From contig CAWHPW010000006.1 in NCBI GenBank assembly GCA_963831385.1, positions 140,992 to 204,991 of the forward strand: a stretch of DNA of 64,000 nucleotides. The letters run 5' to 3'. Of this stretch, positions 9,326 through 17,781 are shown piece by piece. The position numbers and the translations under genes are program-made. The stretch comes from JACVRX01 sp963831385. GTDB taxonomy: Bacteria > Actinomycetota > Actinomycetes > Jiangellales > Jiangellaceae. Position 1 is the stretch's first letter; each line of letters begins with the position of its first letter. The notes beneath the pieces are model-generated. The model had not been told where the DNA came from and ran no database searches. It saw nothing but the letters and a program-made list of their open reading frames with translations.

Positions 9326-11014
9326 TCAGGACTCGACGACAACCGGAATGATCATCGGCCGACGGCGGTAGCGCGCGCTCACCCAACGGCCCACCGTGCG
9401 TCGGATCGTCTGCTGGAGTTGGTACACGTCGGCCACACCACTCGCCGCCGCCTGTTCGAGCGCCTCGGCGACCTGTGGCCGGACCTCGGCGAACACGCTG
9501 TCGTCCTCGGAGAACCCGCGGGAATGGATCTCAGGGCCACCGGTGACCTTGCCGGTGACCGAGTCGACCACGACCACGACCGAGATGAAACCTTCCTCAC
9601 CGAGGATCCGCCGGTCCTTCAGCGACGCCTCGGCGATACCGCCGACGTTGGACCCGTCGACGTAGACATAACCGCAGGGAACCGTGCCGACGACGCGGGC
9701 CACACCATCGACGAGGTCAACCACCACACCGTCGTCAACCCGGACGATCCGGTCGGCAGGTACGCCCGAGCTCAGTGCCACGCCGGCGTTGGCATGGAGG
9801 TGCCGAATCTCCCCGTGCACCGGCATCACGTTCCTGGGTTTGACCAGGTTGTAGGCGTACAGCAGCTCGGCGGCACTCGCGTGGCCGGACGTGTGCACCA
9901 TCGCATTTCCGCGATGGACGACCGTCGCGCCCCACCGGGTGAGCCCGTTGATGACCCGGGCCACCGCATTCTCGTTGCCGGGAATCAGCGACGAGGCGAG
10001 CACGACGACGTCGCCCGGCTCGATGGTGATGGCCGGGTGGTCGCGGTTCGCCATCCGGGACAATGCCGCCATCGGCTCGCCCTGCGATCCGGTCGACATG
10101 AGCACGATCTCCTCCGGCGCGAGGTCGTCGATGCTCTTGAGATCGACCAGGGTGCCGCCGGGGATCCGCAGGTACCCCAGGTCACGAGCGATTCCCATGT
10201 TGCGCACCATCGACCTGCCGACAAAGGCGACCTTGCGCCGGTGTGCGACCGATACGTCGAGCACCTGCTGCACCCGGTGAACGTGGCTCGCGAACGACGC
10301 GACCACGATCCGGCGGGGCGCCTCGGCGAAGATCCGGTCGAGCACCGGCGCGATCTCCCGCTCATGCGGCGTATACCCCGGAACCTCAGCGTTCGTGGAG
10401 TCCACCATGAACAGGTCGACACCGGCGTCACCGAGCCGCGCGAAGGCATTCAGGTCGGTCCGGCGTCCGTCCAGCGGGAGCTGGTCCATCTTGAAGTCGC
10501 CGGTGTGCAGGACCAGCCCCGCCGGCGTCCTGATGGCGAGTGCCAGAGCGTCGGGGATCGAGTGGTTGACGGCGAGGAACTCAACCTCGAACGGGCCGAA
10601 CCGTTCAGTTCGTCCCTCGGCGACTTCCAACTGGTAGGCATCGATCTTGTGCTCGACGAGTTTCTCCTCGACGAGGGCAAGGGTGAGTCGTGACCCGACG
10701 AGCGGCAGGTCCGGCTTCTCGCGCAGCAGAAAAGGGACGGCTCCAATGTGGTCTTCGTGACCATGGGTCAGCACGACGGCTTCGACCTGGTCGAGGCGAT
10801 CCCGGATGTACTCGAAGTCGGGCAGGATGAGATCGACTCCCGGCTGGTGGTCCTCCGGGAACAGCACACCGCAGTCGACGATCAGCAGGCGGCCGCCGTA
10901 CTCGAAGACGGTCATGTTCCGCCCGACCTCACCCAGGCCGCCGAGCGGTACGATTCGCAGGCCACCGTCGGAGAGCGGCGGAGGCGACGCCAGCTCGGGG
11001 TGGGGATGGCTCAC
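9326..11014 (-). CDS. rnj: Ribonuclease J
   Basis: A metallo-beta-lactamase/beta-CASP ribonuclease of 562 residues. The zinc motif HGHEDH is at residues 84-89, with further metal-binding residues in the HTGDFKMD and HSIPDAL segments and the beta-CASP motifs after them. The enzyme has endo- and 5'-exoribonuclease activity in RNA maturation and decay, working alongside PNPase (encoded at 26.5-28.7 kb). The GTG start overlaps the dapA stop by 4 bases (GTGA), the same dapA-rnj pairing seen in mycobacteria. Confidence 0.95.
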   Translation of the reverse strand: MSHPHPELASPPPLSDGGLRIVPLGGLGEVGRNMTVFEYGGRLLIVDCGVLFPEDHQPGVDLILPDFEYIRDRLDQVEAVVLTHGHEDHIGAVPFLLREKPDLPLVGSRLTLALVEEKLVEHKIDAYQLEVAEGRTERFGPFEVEFLAVNHSIPDALALAIRTPAGLVLHTGDFKMDQLPLDGRRTDLNAFARLGDAGVDLFMVDSTNAEVPGYTPHEREIAPVLDRIFAEAPRRIVVASFASHVHRVQQVLDVSVAHRRKVAFVGRSMVRNMGIARDLGYLRIPGGTLVDLKSIDDLAPEEIVLMSTGSQGEPMAALSRMANRDHPAITIEPGDVVVLASSLIPGNENAVARVINGLTRWGATVVHRGNAMVHTSGHASAAELLYAYNLVKPRNVMPVHGEIRHLHANAGVALSSGVPADRIVRVDDGVVVDLVDGVARVVGTVPCGYVYVDGSNVGGIAEASLKDRRILGEEGFISVVVVVDSVTGKVTGGPEIHSRGFSEDDSVFAEVRPQVAEALEQAAASGVADVYQLQQTIRRTVGRWVSARYRRRPMIIPVVVES

Positions 11015-11919
11015 AGCAGCCCTGCCGCCACCAGGTCCGCTCGCAGTTCGGCCACCTGCTCCTCTGTCGCCTCGACCAAGGGTGAACGCATAGTCCGTGC
11101 CGTCAGCACTCCGGCGAGCTGCGCGGCCGCTTTGGCCATGATCGCGCCCTGAGTCCGGGTCATGATCGCTCGGACGGCGGGAATCAACTCGCGATGGATA
11201 CCGACGGCCTCGGGCAGATCACCGGCGTCGACCGCTTCGACCATCGCGGCGTAGCGCGACGCGGCCACGTGGGCGACCACGCTCACCACCCCGACCGCGC
11301 CTTGAGTCAGATGCGCGAGGTTGAGCGCGTCGTCGCCGGAGTAATAGGCGAGCTCCGTGCGAGTCATCACCTCTGACGACGCGAACAGGTCACCTTTTGC
11401 GTCCTTGACCGCGACGATCCGTTCGTGGTCGGCCAGCTGAACCAAAGTCTCGGTCGTGATCGCCACGCCAGAGCGACCGGGGATGTCATAGAGCATGACC
11501 GGCAGCGCGGTGGCGTCCGCCACCGCCGTGAAGTGGCGGCGCAGACCCTCCTGCGGAGGCTTGCTGTAGAACGGCGTGACGACCAGCAAGCCGTGTGCGC
11601 CGGCTTTCTCGGCGTGTTGGGCCAGCTCGACGGTGTGATGCGTGTCATAGGTGCCGACTCCGGCGACGACCGTGGCCCGGTCCCCCACTGCGTCCAGCAC
11701 CGCACGCAGCAGCTGCTCCTTCTCCGCGTCCGATGTGGTCGGGCTTTCACCGGTCGTGCCGCTGACGACCAGGCCGTCGCACCCTTCGGTGACCAGATTC
11801 TCGGCGAGGCGAGCCGCCCCCTCGAGATCGAGGCCGCCGTCGTCGTGGAACGGCGTCACCATCGCGGTGAGGACACGACCGAAGGGAGCGCTGGCGAGCG
11901 TGCTGGGATCGTCTGGCAT
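11011..11919 (-). CDS. dapA: 4-hydroxy-tetrahydrodipicolinate synthase
   Basis: A 302-residue class I aldolase-type TIM barrel condensing pyruvate with aspartate semialdehyde, the first committed step of the DAP/lysine pathway. Diagnostic motifs are SGTTGESPT, the tyrosine motif MLYDIPGRSG, and the Schiff-base lysine in IVAVKDAKGD near residue 170. Length is normal. It is coupled to rnj by a 4-base overlap. The next pathway enzyme, DapB, is encoded separately at 24.3 kb. The NAL/KDPG aldolase superfamily is broad, but the locus and motifs support DapA. Confidence 0.94.
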   Translation of the reverse strand: MPDDPSTLASAPFGRVLTAMVTPFHDDGGLDLEGAARLAENLVTEGCDGLVVSGTTGESPTTSDAEKEQLLRAVLDAVGDRATVVAGVGTYDTHHTVELAQHAEKAGAHGLLVVTPFYSKPPQEGLRRHFTAVADATALPVMLYDIPGRSGVAITTETLVQLADHERIVAVKDAKGDLFASSEVMTRTELAYYSGDDALNLAHLTQGAVGVVSVVAHVAASRYAAMVEAVDAGDLPEAVGIHRELIPAVRAIMTRTQGAIMAKAAAQLAGVLTARTMRSPLVEATEEQVAELRADLVAAGLL

Positions 11920-11957
11920 GGTCCTGAAGGCTACCGGTCTGCGAGTCCCTGCCGCGG

Positions 11958-12716
11958 CTATGGTGCGACCCGGCCATTCGCCTCGAACGCGGCGTGGGTC
12001 AGTGGCATCAGCCCCGCCCAGTGGGCTTCCATCTGCTCCGCGACCATCTCGATCTCACGCTGCGGGAATGACGGGAACGCCGCGTCATCTCGCCGAGTTC
12101 GCAGGGACAGGAAATTCATCAGCGAGCGGGCGTTGAACGTTACGTACATCGACGAATAGATGGTCAGCGGCAGCACGATACGCGCCACCTCTCGGGCGAC
12201 ACCCGCGTCCAGCATCCGCCGATACGCGGCATAGGCCTCCATGCATACCCGACGAGTTTCGGCGTCGACGAGCGCATGCTGCTCGACACTGCCCTCGACG
12301 AAGGTGTAGTGACCGGGCTTGCCCTCCTGGACCAGCTTGCGATCCGGCCCTGGCACGTAGAACACCGGCCGCAGCTCCCGGTACCGCCCGCTCTCTTCGT
12401 TGTAGCTTGCGATCCGGTGTCGCATGTGCTCGCGAAAAACGAAGATCGGGGCATGCACATAGAACGTCATCGAGTTGTGTTCGTATGGCGTGCCATGCTT
12501 TGCCCGCATTAGGTAGTTTATAAGACCTTTTGATCGCTCTGCGTCTGCCTTGACATCTTCCAGGGACTGCTCGCCCTTGGTCGACACGCGGGCAGCGAAC
12601 AGCACGTCCGAGTCGTGTGCACTGGACCGCACCAGCTCGACGGTCACGTCGCTGCGGAACTCGACCGGCGGACCGTTCTCGTCTTCGTACGCCGCTTTGC
12701 TCTGCGTCATGGTCAC
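11958..12716 (-). CDS. thyX: Flavin-dependent thymidylate synthase ThyX
   Basis: A 252-residue FAD-dependent enzyme that methylates dUMP using methylene-THF and NAD(P)H. The ThyX signature RHRxxSxNExSxRY is complete at residues 99-112 (RHRIASYNEESGRY). The catalytic-region serine and arginine of the family are retained near the C-terminus (FNARSLMNFLSLR). It precedes dapA with a 38-base gap. A perfect 18-base palindrome lies 37 bases upstream of its start and may be a regulatory site. No thyA gene is visible in the window. Confidence 0.95.
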   Translation of the reverse strand: MTMTQSKAAYEDENGPPVEFRSDVTVELVRSSAHDSDVLFAARVSTKGEQSLEDVKADAERSKGLINYLMRAKHGTPYEHNSMTFYVHAPIFVFREHMRHRIASYNEESGRYRELRPVFYVPGPDRKLVQEGKPGHYTFVEGSVEQHALVDAETRRVCMEAYAAYRRMLDAGVAREVARIVLPLTIYSSMYVTFNARSLMNFLSLRTRRDDAAFPSFPQREIEMVAEQMEAHWAGLMPLTHAAFEANGRVAP

Positions 12717-12752
12717 GCCGGCCCTCCCCCTCGTCTGGTCGCTCGCAGCCTA

Positions 12753-12770
12753 GTTGTCGGCGCCGACAAC
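12753..12770. promoter_or_regulatory. 18-bp perfect palindrome upstream of thyX
   Basis: GTTGTCGGCGCCGACAAC is fully self-complementary and lies 37 bases upstream of the thyX ATG, within the 215-base spacer shared with the divergent membrane-protein gene starting at 12932. The size and position suit an operator for a dimeric repressor; it has no U-tract and no loop, so a terminator is less likely. It does not match the NrdR or LexA box patterns I know. The remainder of this spacer shows no further clear signals. Confidence 0.45.
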
Positions 12771-12931
12771 ACCCTTTGCGGCGTGCACCTGCGACAGCCA
12801 CGCGCCGCACGGATGTTTGAGCTGGCGGTCTGTCCGGGCAGGGCTGCATCGTGCGTCATCGTGACGGATTGGGCCGCCATGCTCGGCCGGCATTTGCCGC
12901 CCCGACGGCCAGTTATGACTTCTCCCCAAAC

Positions 12932-13468
12932 ATGAGGTCACGGATTGGCGACGACACGTCGAATGAACTGCGCCGCGTGGCCGGCTGGGTGCACTCTGAA
13001 TACATGGTCTTGCAGGGGACCATCGGCCGGTTCGTGCGCTGGGGGATGATTCACGGCCCCGCGTGGGGTTTGCTCGTCGCGATCCCGCTGGCGATCTTCG
13101 GTGACATCGGGGCCAGCGAGGTGCAAATCGTGCTCGCCGGGCTGCTCGGCGGAATGATCGCCGGACCGCTGCTCGGGTTCGCTGCGGGCGTTGCGTGCTT
13201 GTTCGCCGAGTTGGTCCCGAAGTGGATCCTCGATGCGCCTGACTACGTGGCCGTCGCGACAGTTGCCGGAATCGTCGGGGGCGTCGCCTGGCCGGTGCTC
13301 GAGCTGGGTCGGTCCGGCCCCGTCACGGGCATGGTCGCGGTCGTCGTGCTCACGGCCGTGCCCGCGATCGACGCCGCTCGCAGCGCGCCACGTCTGCTCT
13401 TCCCGGCGGCGTCGGAATCCTTGGCAACGGCGGCAGCAGATGCCGCCGCGGGTCGTCAGGCGTCGTAG
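12932..13468 (+). CDS. Putative membrane protein of unknown function
   Basis: About 178 residues from ATG 12932 (MRSRIGDD); an alternative ATG at 13004 (MVLQGTIGRF) would remove a charged N-terminus. Three or four hydrophobic segments are visible (GLLVAIPLAIFG, VLAGLLGGMIAGPLLGFAAG, VAVATVAGIVGGVAWPV, GMVAVVVLTAVPAI), ending in a short Ala-rich cytoplasmic tail. No family recognised. It faces thyX divergently and its last 13 bases overlap the 3' end of paaE on the other strand. The frame is open upstream to 12851, but those residues look non-native. Confidence 0.65.
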   Translation: MRSRIGDDTSNELRRVAGWVHSEYMVLQGTIGRFVRWGMIHGPAWGLLVAIPLAIFGDIGASEVQIVLAGLLGGMIAGPLLGFAAGVACLFAELVPKWILDAPDYVAVATVAGIVGGVAWPVLELGRSGPVTGMVAVVVLTAVPAIDAARSAPRLLFPAASESLATAAADAAAGRQAS

Positions 13469-14559
13469 TCCAGAGAGACTTCTGGCGTGCTCGGATGTGA
13501 CTGGCAGGTCAGCACGTAGCCCGCATTCACTTCGTCCTCTTCCAGGGCGAAGTTCCGCTCCATCTCCAGCTTGCCGTCGAGGAGCTTTGCCCGGCAGGTG
13601 CCACAGACGCCGCCCTTGCAGGCGAACGGAGCGTCGTTCCGGACGCGTAGGACGGCCTCGAGCACGGTCTCATCCGGATCCGCCAGCTCCACCGTGCTTC
13701 GCCGGCCATCCAGCACTGCGGTCACGACGCTGCGGGCCGCCGGGCGATCCACCAGTGGCGGCGAGGTCGGCGGCTCCCCCACATGGAACAGCTCGGAGTG
13801 AATGTGACCCCGGTCGACACCACGGCCGAGCAGGACCCGGCGCGCCGTCGTCACCAGCTCGAGGGGACCGCACAGGTACCACTCGTCCACCGTGTCCGGC
13901 GGGACCAAGGTGTCAAGGAAGCTCTGGAGCCGAGGCTCGTCGATCCGGCCCGACAGCAAGTCGGTCTCCCGTGCCTCACGGGACAGCACGTGGACGAGAT
14001 GAAGCCGGTCCGGGTAGACGTCCTTGAGGTCGGCGAGGTCGTCGAGGAACATCACCGTCTGGCTGGTCCGGTTGCCGTAGACGAGCGTGATCCGACTGGC
14101 CGGCTCGGTCTGCAAGATCGAGGCGATGATCGAGATGATCGGGGTGATGCCGCTGCCTGCGGCAATAGCCACGTAGTGCTTGGCGTTCGCTGGGTCGAGG
14201 TGGGGGGTGAACCGGCCGGCCGGGGTCATGACGTCGAGCTCGTCGCCCGGTGCCATAGCGCCCAGCGCGAACGAGGAGAAGGTTCCATCGGGAATGCGCT
14301 TGATCGCGATTCGCAGCCGTCCCGAGCCTTGTGGCGAGCAGATCGAGTAGCTGCGCCGGACCCCGTCGCCGCCGGGCACCGAGACGTTGACGTGTTGACC
14401 CGCCGTGAACGCGTAGTCGTCGCGGAGATGAGATGGCACGTCGAACGTCACCGCCACTGCGTCGGCCGTGAGCCGCTCGACCGAGGCGACCCGCAGCCGG
14501 TGGAAGACGGAGTGCCGCCGGGTCGCTGGCCGAACAAGCTGGGTGTCCGTTGCGGTCAT
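13456..14559 (-). CDS. paaE: Phenylacetyl-CoA epoxidase reductase subunit PaaE
   Basis: A 367-residue electron-transfer subunit. N-terminal FAD-binding ferredoxin-reductase domain with RRSYSICS at about residue 70, NAD-binding domain starting at AIAAGSGITPIISI, and a C-terminal plant-type [2Fe-2S] domain with cysteine pattern CKGGVCGTC plus a distal cysteine (LTCQS). It passes electrons from NADPH to the di-iron oxygenase PaaAC, which epoxidises the ring of phenylacetyl-CoA. Last gene of the paaABCDE operon, 3 bases after paaD. Confidence 0.94.
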   Translation of the reverse strand: MTATDTQLVRPATRRHSVFHRLRVASVERLTADAVAVTFDVPSHLRDDYAFTAGQHVNVSVPGGDGVRRSYSICSPQGSGRLRIAIKRIPDGTFSSFALGAMAPGDELDVMTPAGRFTPHLDPANAKHYVAIAAGSGITPIISIIASILQTEPASRITLVYGNRTSQTVMFLDDLADLKDVYPDRLHLVHVLSREARETDLLSGRIDEPRLQSFLDTLVPPDTVDEWYLCGPLELVTTARRVLLGRGVDRGHIHSELFHVGEPPTSPPLVDRPAARSVVTAVLDGRRSTVELADPDETVLEAVLRVRNDAPFACKGGVCGTCRAKLLDGKLEMERNFALEEDEVNAGYVLTCQSHPSTPEVSLDYDA

Positions 14560-14562
14560 TCC

Positions 14563-15045
14563 TCAGAGCGCCTTCACGTGGTCGAAAGGCTCGAGGCAAG
14601 AACGGCACGTCCACAACGACTTGCACGCGGTCGAGCCGAACCTGCTGGTCTCTCGGGTGTCCGGCGAGCCGCACAACGGGCAGCGCACCGACAACGTGAG
14701 CCCCACCGGACCGGCCCGGTGCGGCGGCGCAATTCCATGGTGACGCAGCGCGGCGCGGCCAGCGTCGGTAATCCAGTCCGTCGTCCACGCTGGCGCCAGA
14801 ACGAGGCGGACCTCGGCATCCGTATGCCCGGCATCGGCAAGGCGTTCGACGACGTCGGCCCGGATCGCGTCCATGGCGGGGCAGCCCGAGTACGTCGGTG
14901 TGATCTCGACGACGATGCGGCCGTCCGGTTCGAACCGGACGTCGCGCAGCACACCGAGATCCTCGATCGTGATAACGGGCAGCTCCGGGTCAGGCACGGC
15001 CGCGACCAGGGCCCGAACATCGGTGGCCGCCACTGCGCTCACCAT
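14563..15045 (-). CDS. paaD: Phenylacetyl-CoA epoxidase subunit PaaD
   Basis: A 160-residue protein of the MIP18/SufT-like family. The DUF59 part is recognisable (ALVAAVPDPELPVITIEDLGVLRDV; ITPTYSGCPAMDAI), and the C-terminus carries four cysteines in two CxxC pairs (CPLCGS; CRSC) likely to bind a metal. PaaD is thought to assist Fe-S or di-iron assembly in the epoxidase. The frame is open to 15363, but the start at ATG 15045, overlapping the paaC stop, is chosen because it matches the family N-terminus; everything upstream is antisense-like filler inside paaC. Confidence 0.9.
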   Translation of the reverse strand: MVSAVAATDVRALVAAVPDPELPVITIEDLGVLRDVRFEPDGRIVVEITPTYSGCPAMDAIRADVVERLADAGHTDAEVRLVLAPAWTTDWITDAGRAALRHHGIAPPHRAGPVGLTLSVRCPLCGSPDTRETSRFGSTACKSLWTCRSCLEPFDHVKAL

Positions 15046-15836
15046 GTCGCCCCCGGATGCGCCCGGTGCAGATGCTGCATCTCGGCCAGCAAGTAGCCCA
15101 TCGCTTCGGTATGCAGCCCGCGCCTGCCACCGTGGCCGTGAAACGCCGGCTCGGGCATCGCCAATGTCGCTTCGGCGAGCACGGCCGCCACGAAGATCTC
15201 CCACGGATCGCGCAGCGCGCTGGGATCGACGCCGACGCCAGCCAGCTTCTCCACCACCGGCGAGGGGTCGAACATCTCGGCCACGTACGGCCAGATCTCG
15301 TCCAGCCCAGTCTGTATCCGTCGGTGGCTCTCCTCGGTTCCATCGCCGAGACGCAGTACCCACTGAACCGCATGGTCCCGGTGGTACGCGACCTCCTTCA
15401 CCGCCTTCCCTGCCACCGCCGCCAGCCTGCCGTCCGTGCTCGTCCGCAGCCGGTCGTAGAGCTCGTACTGATACGACGAAAACGCCAGTTGCCGGGCGAT
15501 GGTGAGCCCGAAGTCGCCATTGGGACGCTCGACGATCTGCAGGTTGCGGAAGTCGCGTTCGTCGCGCAGGTAGGCGAGGTCGTCTTCGTCTCGCCCGGCC
15601 CCCTCGAGCTCACCGGCGTACGTCAGCAGTGACCTCGCCTGACCAAGCAGGTCCAGGCCGATGTTAGCCAGTGCGACGTCCTCCTCCAGCTGGGGAGCAG
15701 AGGCGATCCACTCCCCCAGCCGGTGCGAGAGCACCAGCGCGTCGTCGGCCAGACCCAAGACGTATTCGGTCAGTGGCGTCGACGGAGAGATCGCGCCGGA
15801 CCTGCCGTCCCAGGTACCGGGCGTCACGGTGCTCAT
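15039..15836 (-). CDS. paaC: Phenylacetyl-CoA epoxidase structural subunit PaaC
   Basis: A 265-residue ferritin-like protein (LTEYVLGLADDALVLSHRLGEW; LANIGLDLLGQARSLLTYAGELEG; VAYHRDHAVQWVLRLGDGTEES). In the epoxidase, PaaC pairs with PaaA as the non-catalytic partner that keeps the ferritin fold but not the full di-iron site. It overlaps paaB by 4 bases at its start and paaD by 7 bases at its end, so stoichiometric translation of the complex is likely. Confidence 0.94.
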   Translation of the reverse strand: MSTVTPGTWDGRSGAISPSTPLTEYVLGLADDALVLSHRLGEWIASAPQLEEDVALANIGLDLLGQARSLLTYAGELEGAGRDEDDLAYLRDERDFRNLQIVERPNGDFGLTIARQLAFSSYQYELYDRLRTSTDGRLAAVAGKAVKEVAYHRDHAVQWVLRLGDGTEESHRRIQTGLDEIWPYVAEMFDPSPVVEKLAGVGVDPSALRDPWEIFVAAVLAEATLAMPEPAFHGHGGRRGLHTEAMGYLLAEMQHLHRAHPGATW

Positions 15837-16117
15837 AGGTGGCGCACCTCGTCGGGGATGTCGTAGAACGTCGGATGCCGATAAACCTTGTCACCGGCCG
15901 GGTCGAAGAAAGCGTCCTTCTCCTCCGGACTGCTTGCCGTGATCGCGGCGGCGGGAATAACCCAGATGGACACGCCCTCCTGCCTGCGGGTGTAGACATC
16001 GCGAGCGTTGCGAAGCGCCATGGCAGCATCCGGCGCGTGCAGGCTCCCGGCGTGGATATGGGAGAGCCCGCGTCGGCTACGGATGAACACCTCCCACAGC
16101 GGCCAGTCGCGACTCAT
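15833..16117 (-). CDS. paaB: Phenylacetyl-CoA epoxidase small subunit PaaB
   Basis: A 94-residue protein starting MSRDWPLWEVFIRSRRGLSH, with the conserved HAGSLHAPDAAMALRNARDVYTRR and a C-terminus rich in acidic and aromatic residues. PaaB bridges PaaAC heterodimers and is required for the epoxidase. ATG 16117 is chosen although the frame is open to 16228, because this start matches the family and overlaps the paaA stop by exactly 4 bases (ATGA). Confidence 0.93.
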   Translation of the reverse strand: MSRDWPLWEVFIRSRRGLSHIHAGSLHAPDAAMALRNARDVYTRRQEGVSIWVIPAAAITASSPEEKDAFFDPAGDKVYRHPTFYDIPDEVRHL

Positions 16118-17064
16118 GCAGCATCCCTCGCACTGGCGTGCTTCACGGCGTAGACCTCTGCGGCGTCCCGAACCCATGACCCGTCGGTGTGGGCTCGGAC
16201 GCGGTGCTCGATCCGCTGCTGGTTGCACGGTCCGTCGCCAGAGATCACCCGGCGCAATTCGTCCCAGTCAGGTGCGGTGAAGTCGTAGTGCCCACGCTCG
16301 GCATTCCAGCGCAGGTCCGGGTCGGGAATCGTCAGGCCGAGGACATGCGACTGAGGGACCGTCATGTCGACGAACTTCTGCCGCAGCTCGTCATTGCTGA
16401 AGCGCTTGATCCCCCAGGCCATGGATTTGCCGGTGTGAGTCGACTCCGAATCCGGCGGCCCGAACATGGCCAGGCTGGGGTACCACCAGCGGTCGAGCGC
16501 GTCCTGAGCCATCGCCTTCTGGGCCGGTGTGCCTCGAGACAGCGTGAGCAGCGACTCGAATCCCTGGCGCTGGTGGAACGACTCCTCCTTGCAGATGCGC
16601 ACCATCGCCCGCGCGTACGGGCCGTACGAACACCGGCACAGCGGCACCTGGTTGGTGATGGCGGCCCCGTCGACCAGCCATCCGATCGTGCCCATGTCGG
16701 CCCAGGTCAGCGTCGGGTAGTTGAAGATCGACGAATACTTCTGCTTGCCCGCGTGCAGGAGGTCGAGCAGCTCGGCGCGGGAGACGCCGAGAGTCTCTGC
16801 GGCGGCATACAGATAGAGCCCGTGGCCGGCTTCGTCCTGCACCTTGGCCATCAGGATCGCCTTTCGCCGTAGGCTCGGCGCCCGGGTGATCCAGTTGCCT
16901 TCCGGCTGCATGCCGATGATCTCCGAGTGCGCGTGCTGGGCGATCTGCCGCACCAGCGAGCGCCGGTAGTCCTCAGGCATCCAGTCCCGCGGCTCGATCC
17001 TGCCGTCGGCGTCGATCAGCGCCTGGAACTCCGCCTGACGCTGCTCAGACATGGTCGCATCCAT
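16114..17064 (-). CDS. paaA: Phenylacetyl-CoA epoxidase catalytic subunit PaaA
   Basis: A 316-residue di-iron monooxygenase subunit. The ligands sit in helices such as QDEAGHGLYLYAAAE and CKEESFHQRQGFESL, each with the E-x2-H type spacing of ferritin-like oxygenases. With PaaC it epoxidises phenylacetyl-CoA, the first oxygen-dependent step of aerobic phenylacetate catabolism. First gene of the operon; its promoter must lie in the 111-base spacer that it shares with the divergent ClpC-N gene. The remaining paa genes (paaK, paaG, paaZ, paaF, paaH) are not in the window. Confidence 0.95.
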   Translation of the reverse strand: MDATMSEQRQAEFQALIDADGRIEPRDWMPEDYRRSLVRQIAQHAHSEIIGMQPEGNWITRAPSLRRKAILMAKVQDEAGHGLYLYAAAETLGVSRAELLDLLHAGKQKYSSIFNYPTLTWADMGTIGWLVDGAAITNQVPLCRCSYGPYARAMVRICKEESFHQRQGFESLLTLSRGTPAQKAMAQDALDRWWYPSLAMFGPPDSESTHTGKSMAWGIKRFSNDELRQKFVDMTVPQSHVLGLTIPDPDLRWNAERGHYDFTAPDWDELRRVISGDGPCNQQRIEHRVRAHTDGSWVRDAAEVYAVKHASARDAA

Positions 17065-17085
17065 CGTCCCAGGCTACGTGGCAGA

Positions 17086-17124
17086 TGTGACACTTGTCGA
17101 GCAGATCTGCCGTCACGTGTCACA
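17086..17124. promoter_or_regulatory. Candidate operator between paaA and the ClpC-N gene
   Basis: In the 111-base divergent spacer there is an inverted repeat TGTGACAC (17086-17093) and GTGTCACA (17117-17124), with a perfect 10-base palindrome GCAGATCTGC at 17101-17110 between the arms. The arrangement suits one or two dimeric regulator sites controlling both directions. A PaaR (TetR-type) repressor is a plausible binder by context only; no such gene is in the window. Confidence 0.45.
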
Positions 17125-17175
17125 AGTCTGTTGGCGCTTGCCAGGCCCGTTGAGCGGGAGGAAGCTCACAGCACG

Positions 17176-17781
17176 ATGTTCGAGAGGTTCACCGACCGCG
17201 CACGGCGCGTCGTGGTCTTGGCCCAGGAAGAGGCCAGGACGCTCAACCACAACTACATCGGCACCGAGCACATCCTGCTGGGCCTGATCCACGAGGGCGA
17301 AGGAGTCGCGGCCAAAGCGCTGCACGAGTTGGGGATCTCGCTGGAGGCCGTGCGTCAGCACATCGAAGAGATCATCGGGCAGGGCACGATTGCGCCGAGC
17401 GGACACATCCCGTTCACGCCCCGGGCGAAGAAGGTGCTCGAGCTGAGCCTGCGCGAGTCATTGGACCTGGGACACAACTACATCGGCACCGAGCACATCC
17501 TGCTCGGCCTCGTTCGCGAAGGGCAGGGTGTCGCGGCCCAGGTGCTGGTAAGACTCGGTGCGGACCTCAAACAGGTCCGCCAGCAGGTCATCGAGTTGTT
17601 GTCCGGACATCATGGCGACGAGGGCTTCGATGGTCTGGCTGCGGCCGCCGAGCGAGAGTTCGGTACATATGACGAGGTCATCGTCCTGCTTCGAGACATC
17701 GCCCGGCGGGTCAAGCGGATCGAGCAACGGCTGGCACGAGACGACGACGCGGACGACGACGAGGCCCATGGCCACGGCTGA
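17176..17781 (+). CDS. Stand-alone ClpC N-terminal domain protein (ClpC2-like)
   Basis: A 201-residue protein that is the ClpC N-domain without any AAA+ module. Residues 1-148 contain the two Clp-N repeats, each with HNYIGTEHILLGL (from residues 25 and about 100), and are close to the start of actinobacterial ClpC1 (MFERFTDRARRVVVLAQEEA). After QQVIELLSG the sequence departs into an acidic, partly helical tail ending DDDADDDEAHGHG. By ClpC1 numbering it keeps F2, R10, F80, K85 and E89, which line the ligand pocket in the mycobacterial protein. There is no Walker motif, so it cannot unfold substrates; acting as adaptor or decoy is inferred. ATG 17176 follows GGAGG at somewhat long spacing. Its end overlaps the GNAT gene by 14 bases. 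Confidence 0.88.
   Translation: MFERFTDRARRVVVLAQEEARTLNHNYIGTEHILLGLIHEGEGVAAKALHELGISLEAVRQHIEEIIGQGTIAPSGHIPFTPRAKKVLELSLRESLDLGHNYIGTEHILLGLVREGQGVAAQVLVRLGADLKQVRQQVIELLSGHHGDEGFDGLAAAAEREFGTYDEVIVLLRDIARRVKRIEQRLARDDDADDDEAHGHG

Noticed and set aside
9317..10693. 458-codon plus-strand frame opposite rnj
   Set aside because: Antisense to RNase J; His/Asp/Arg-rich with no motif.
15046..15363. N-terminal extension of paaD by 106 codons
   Set aside because: Lies within paaC and has no similarity to PaaD; the start at 15045 matches the family and the operon overlap pattern.
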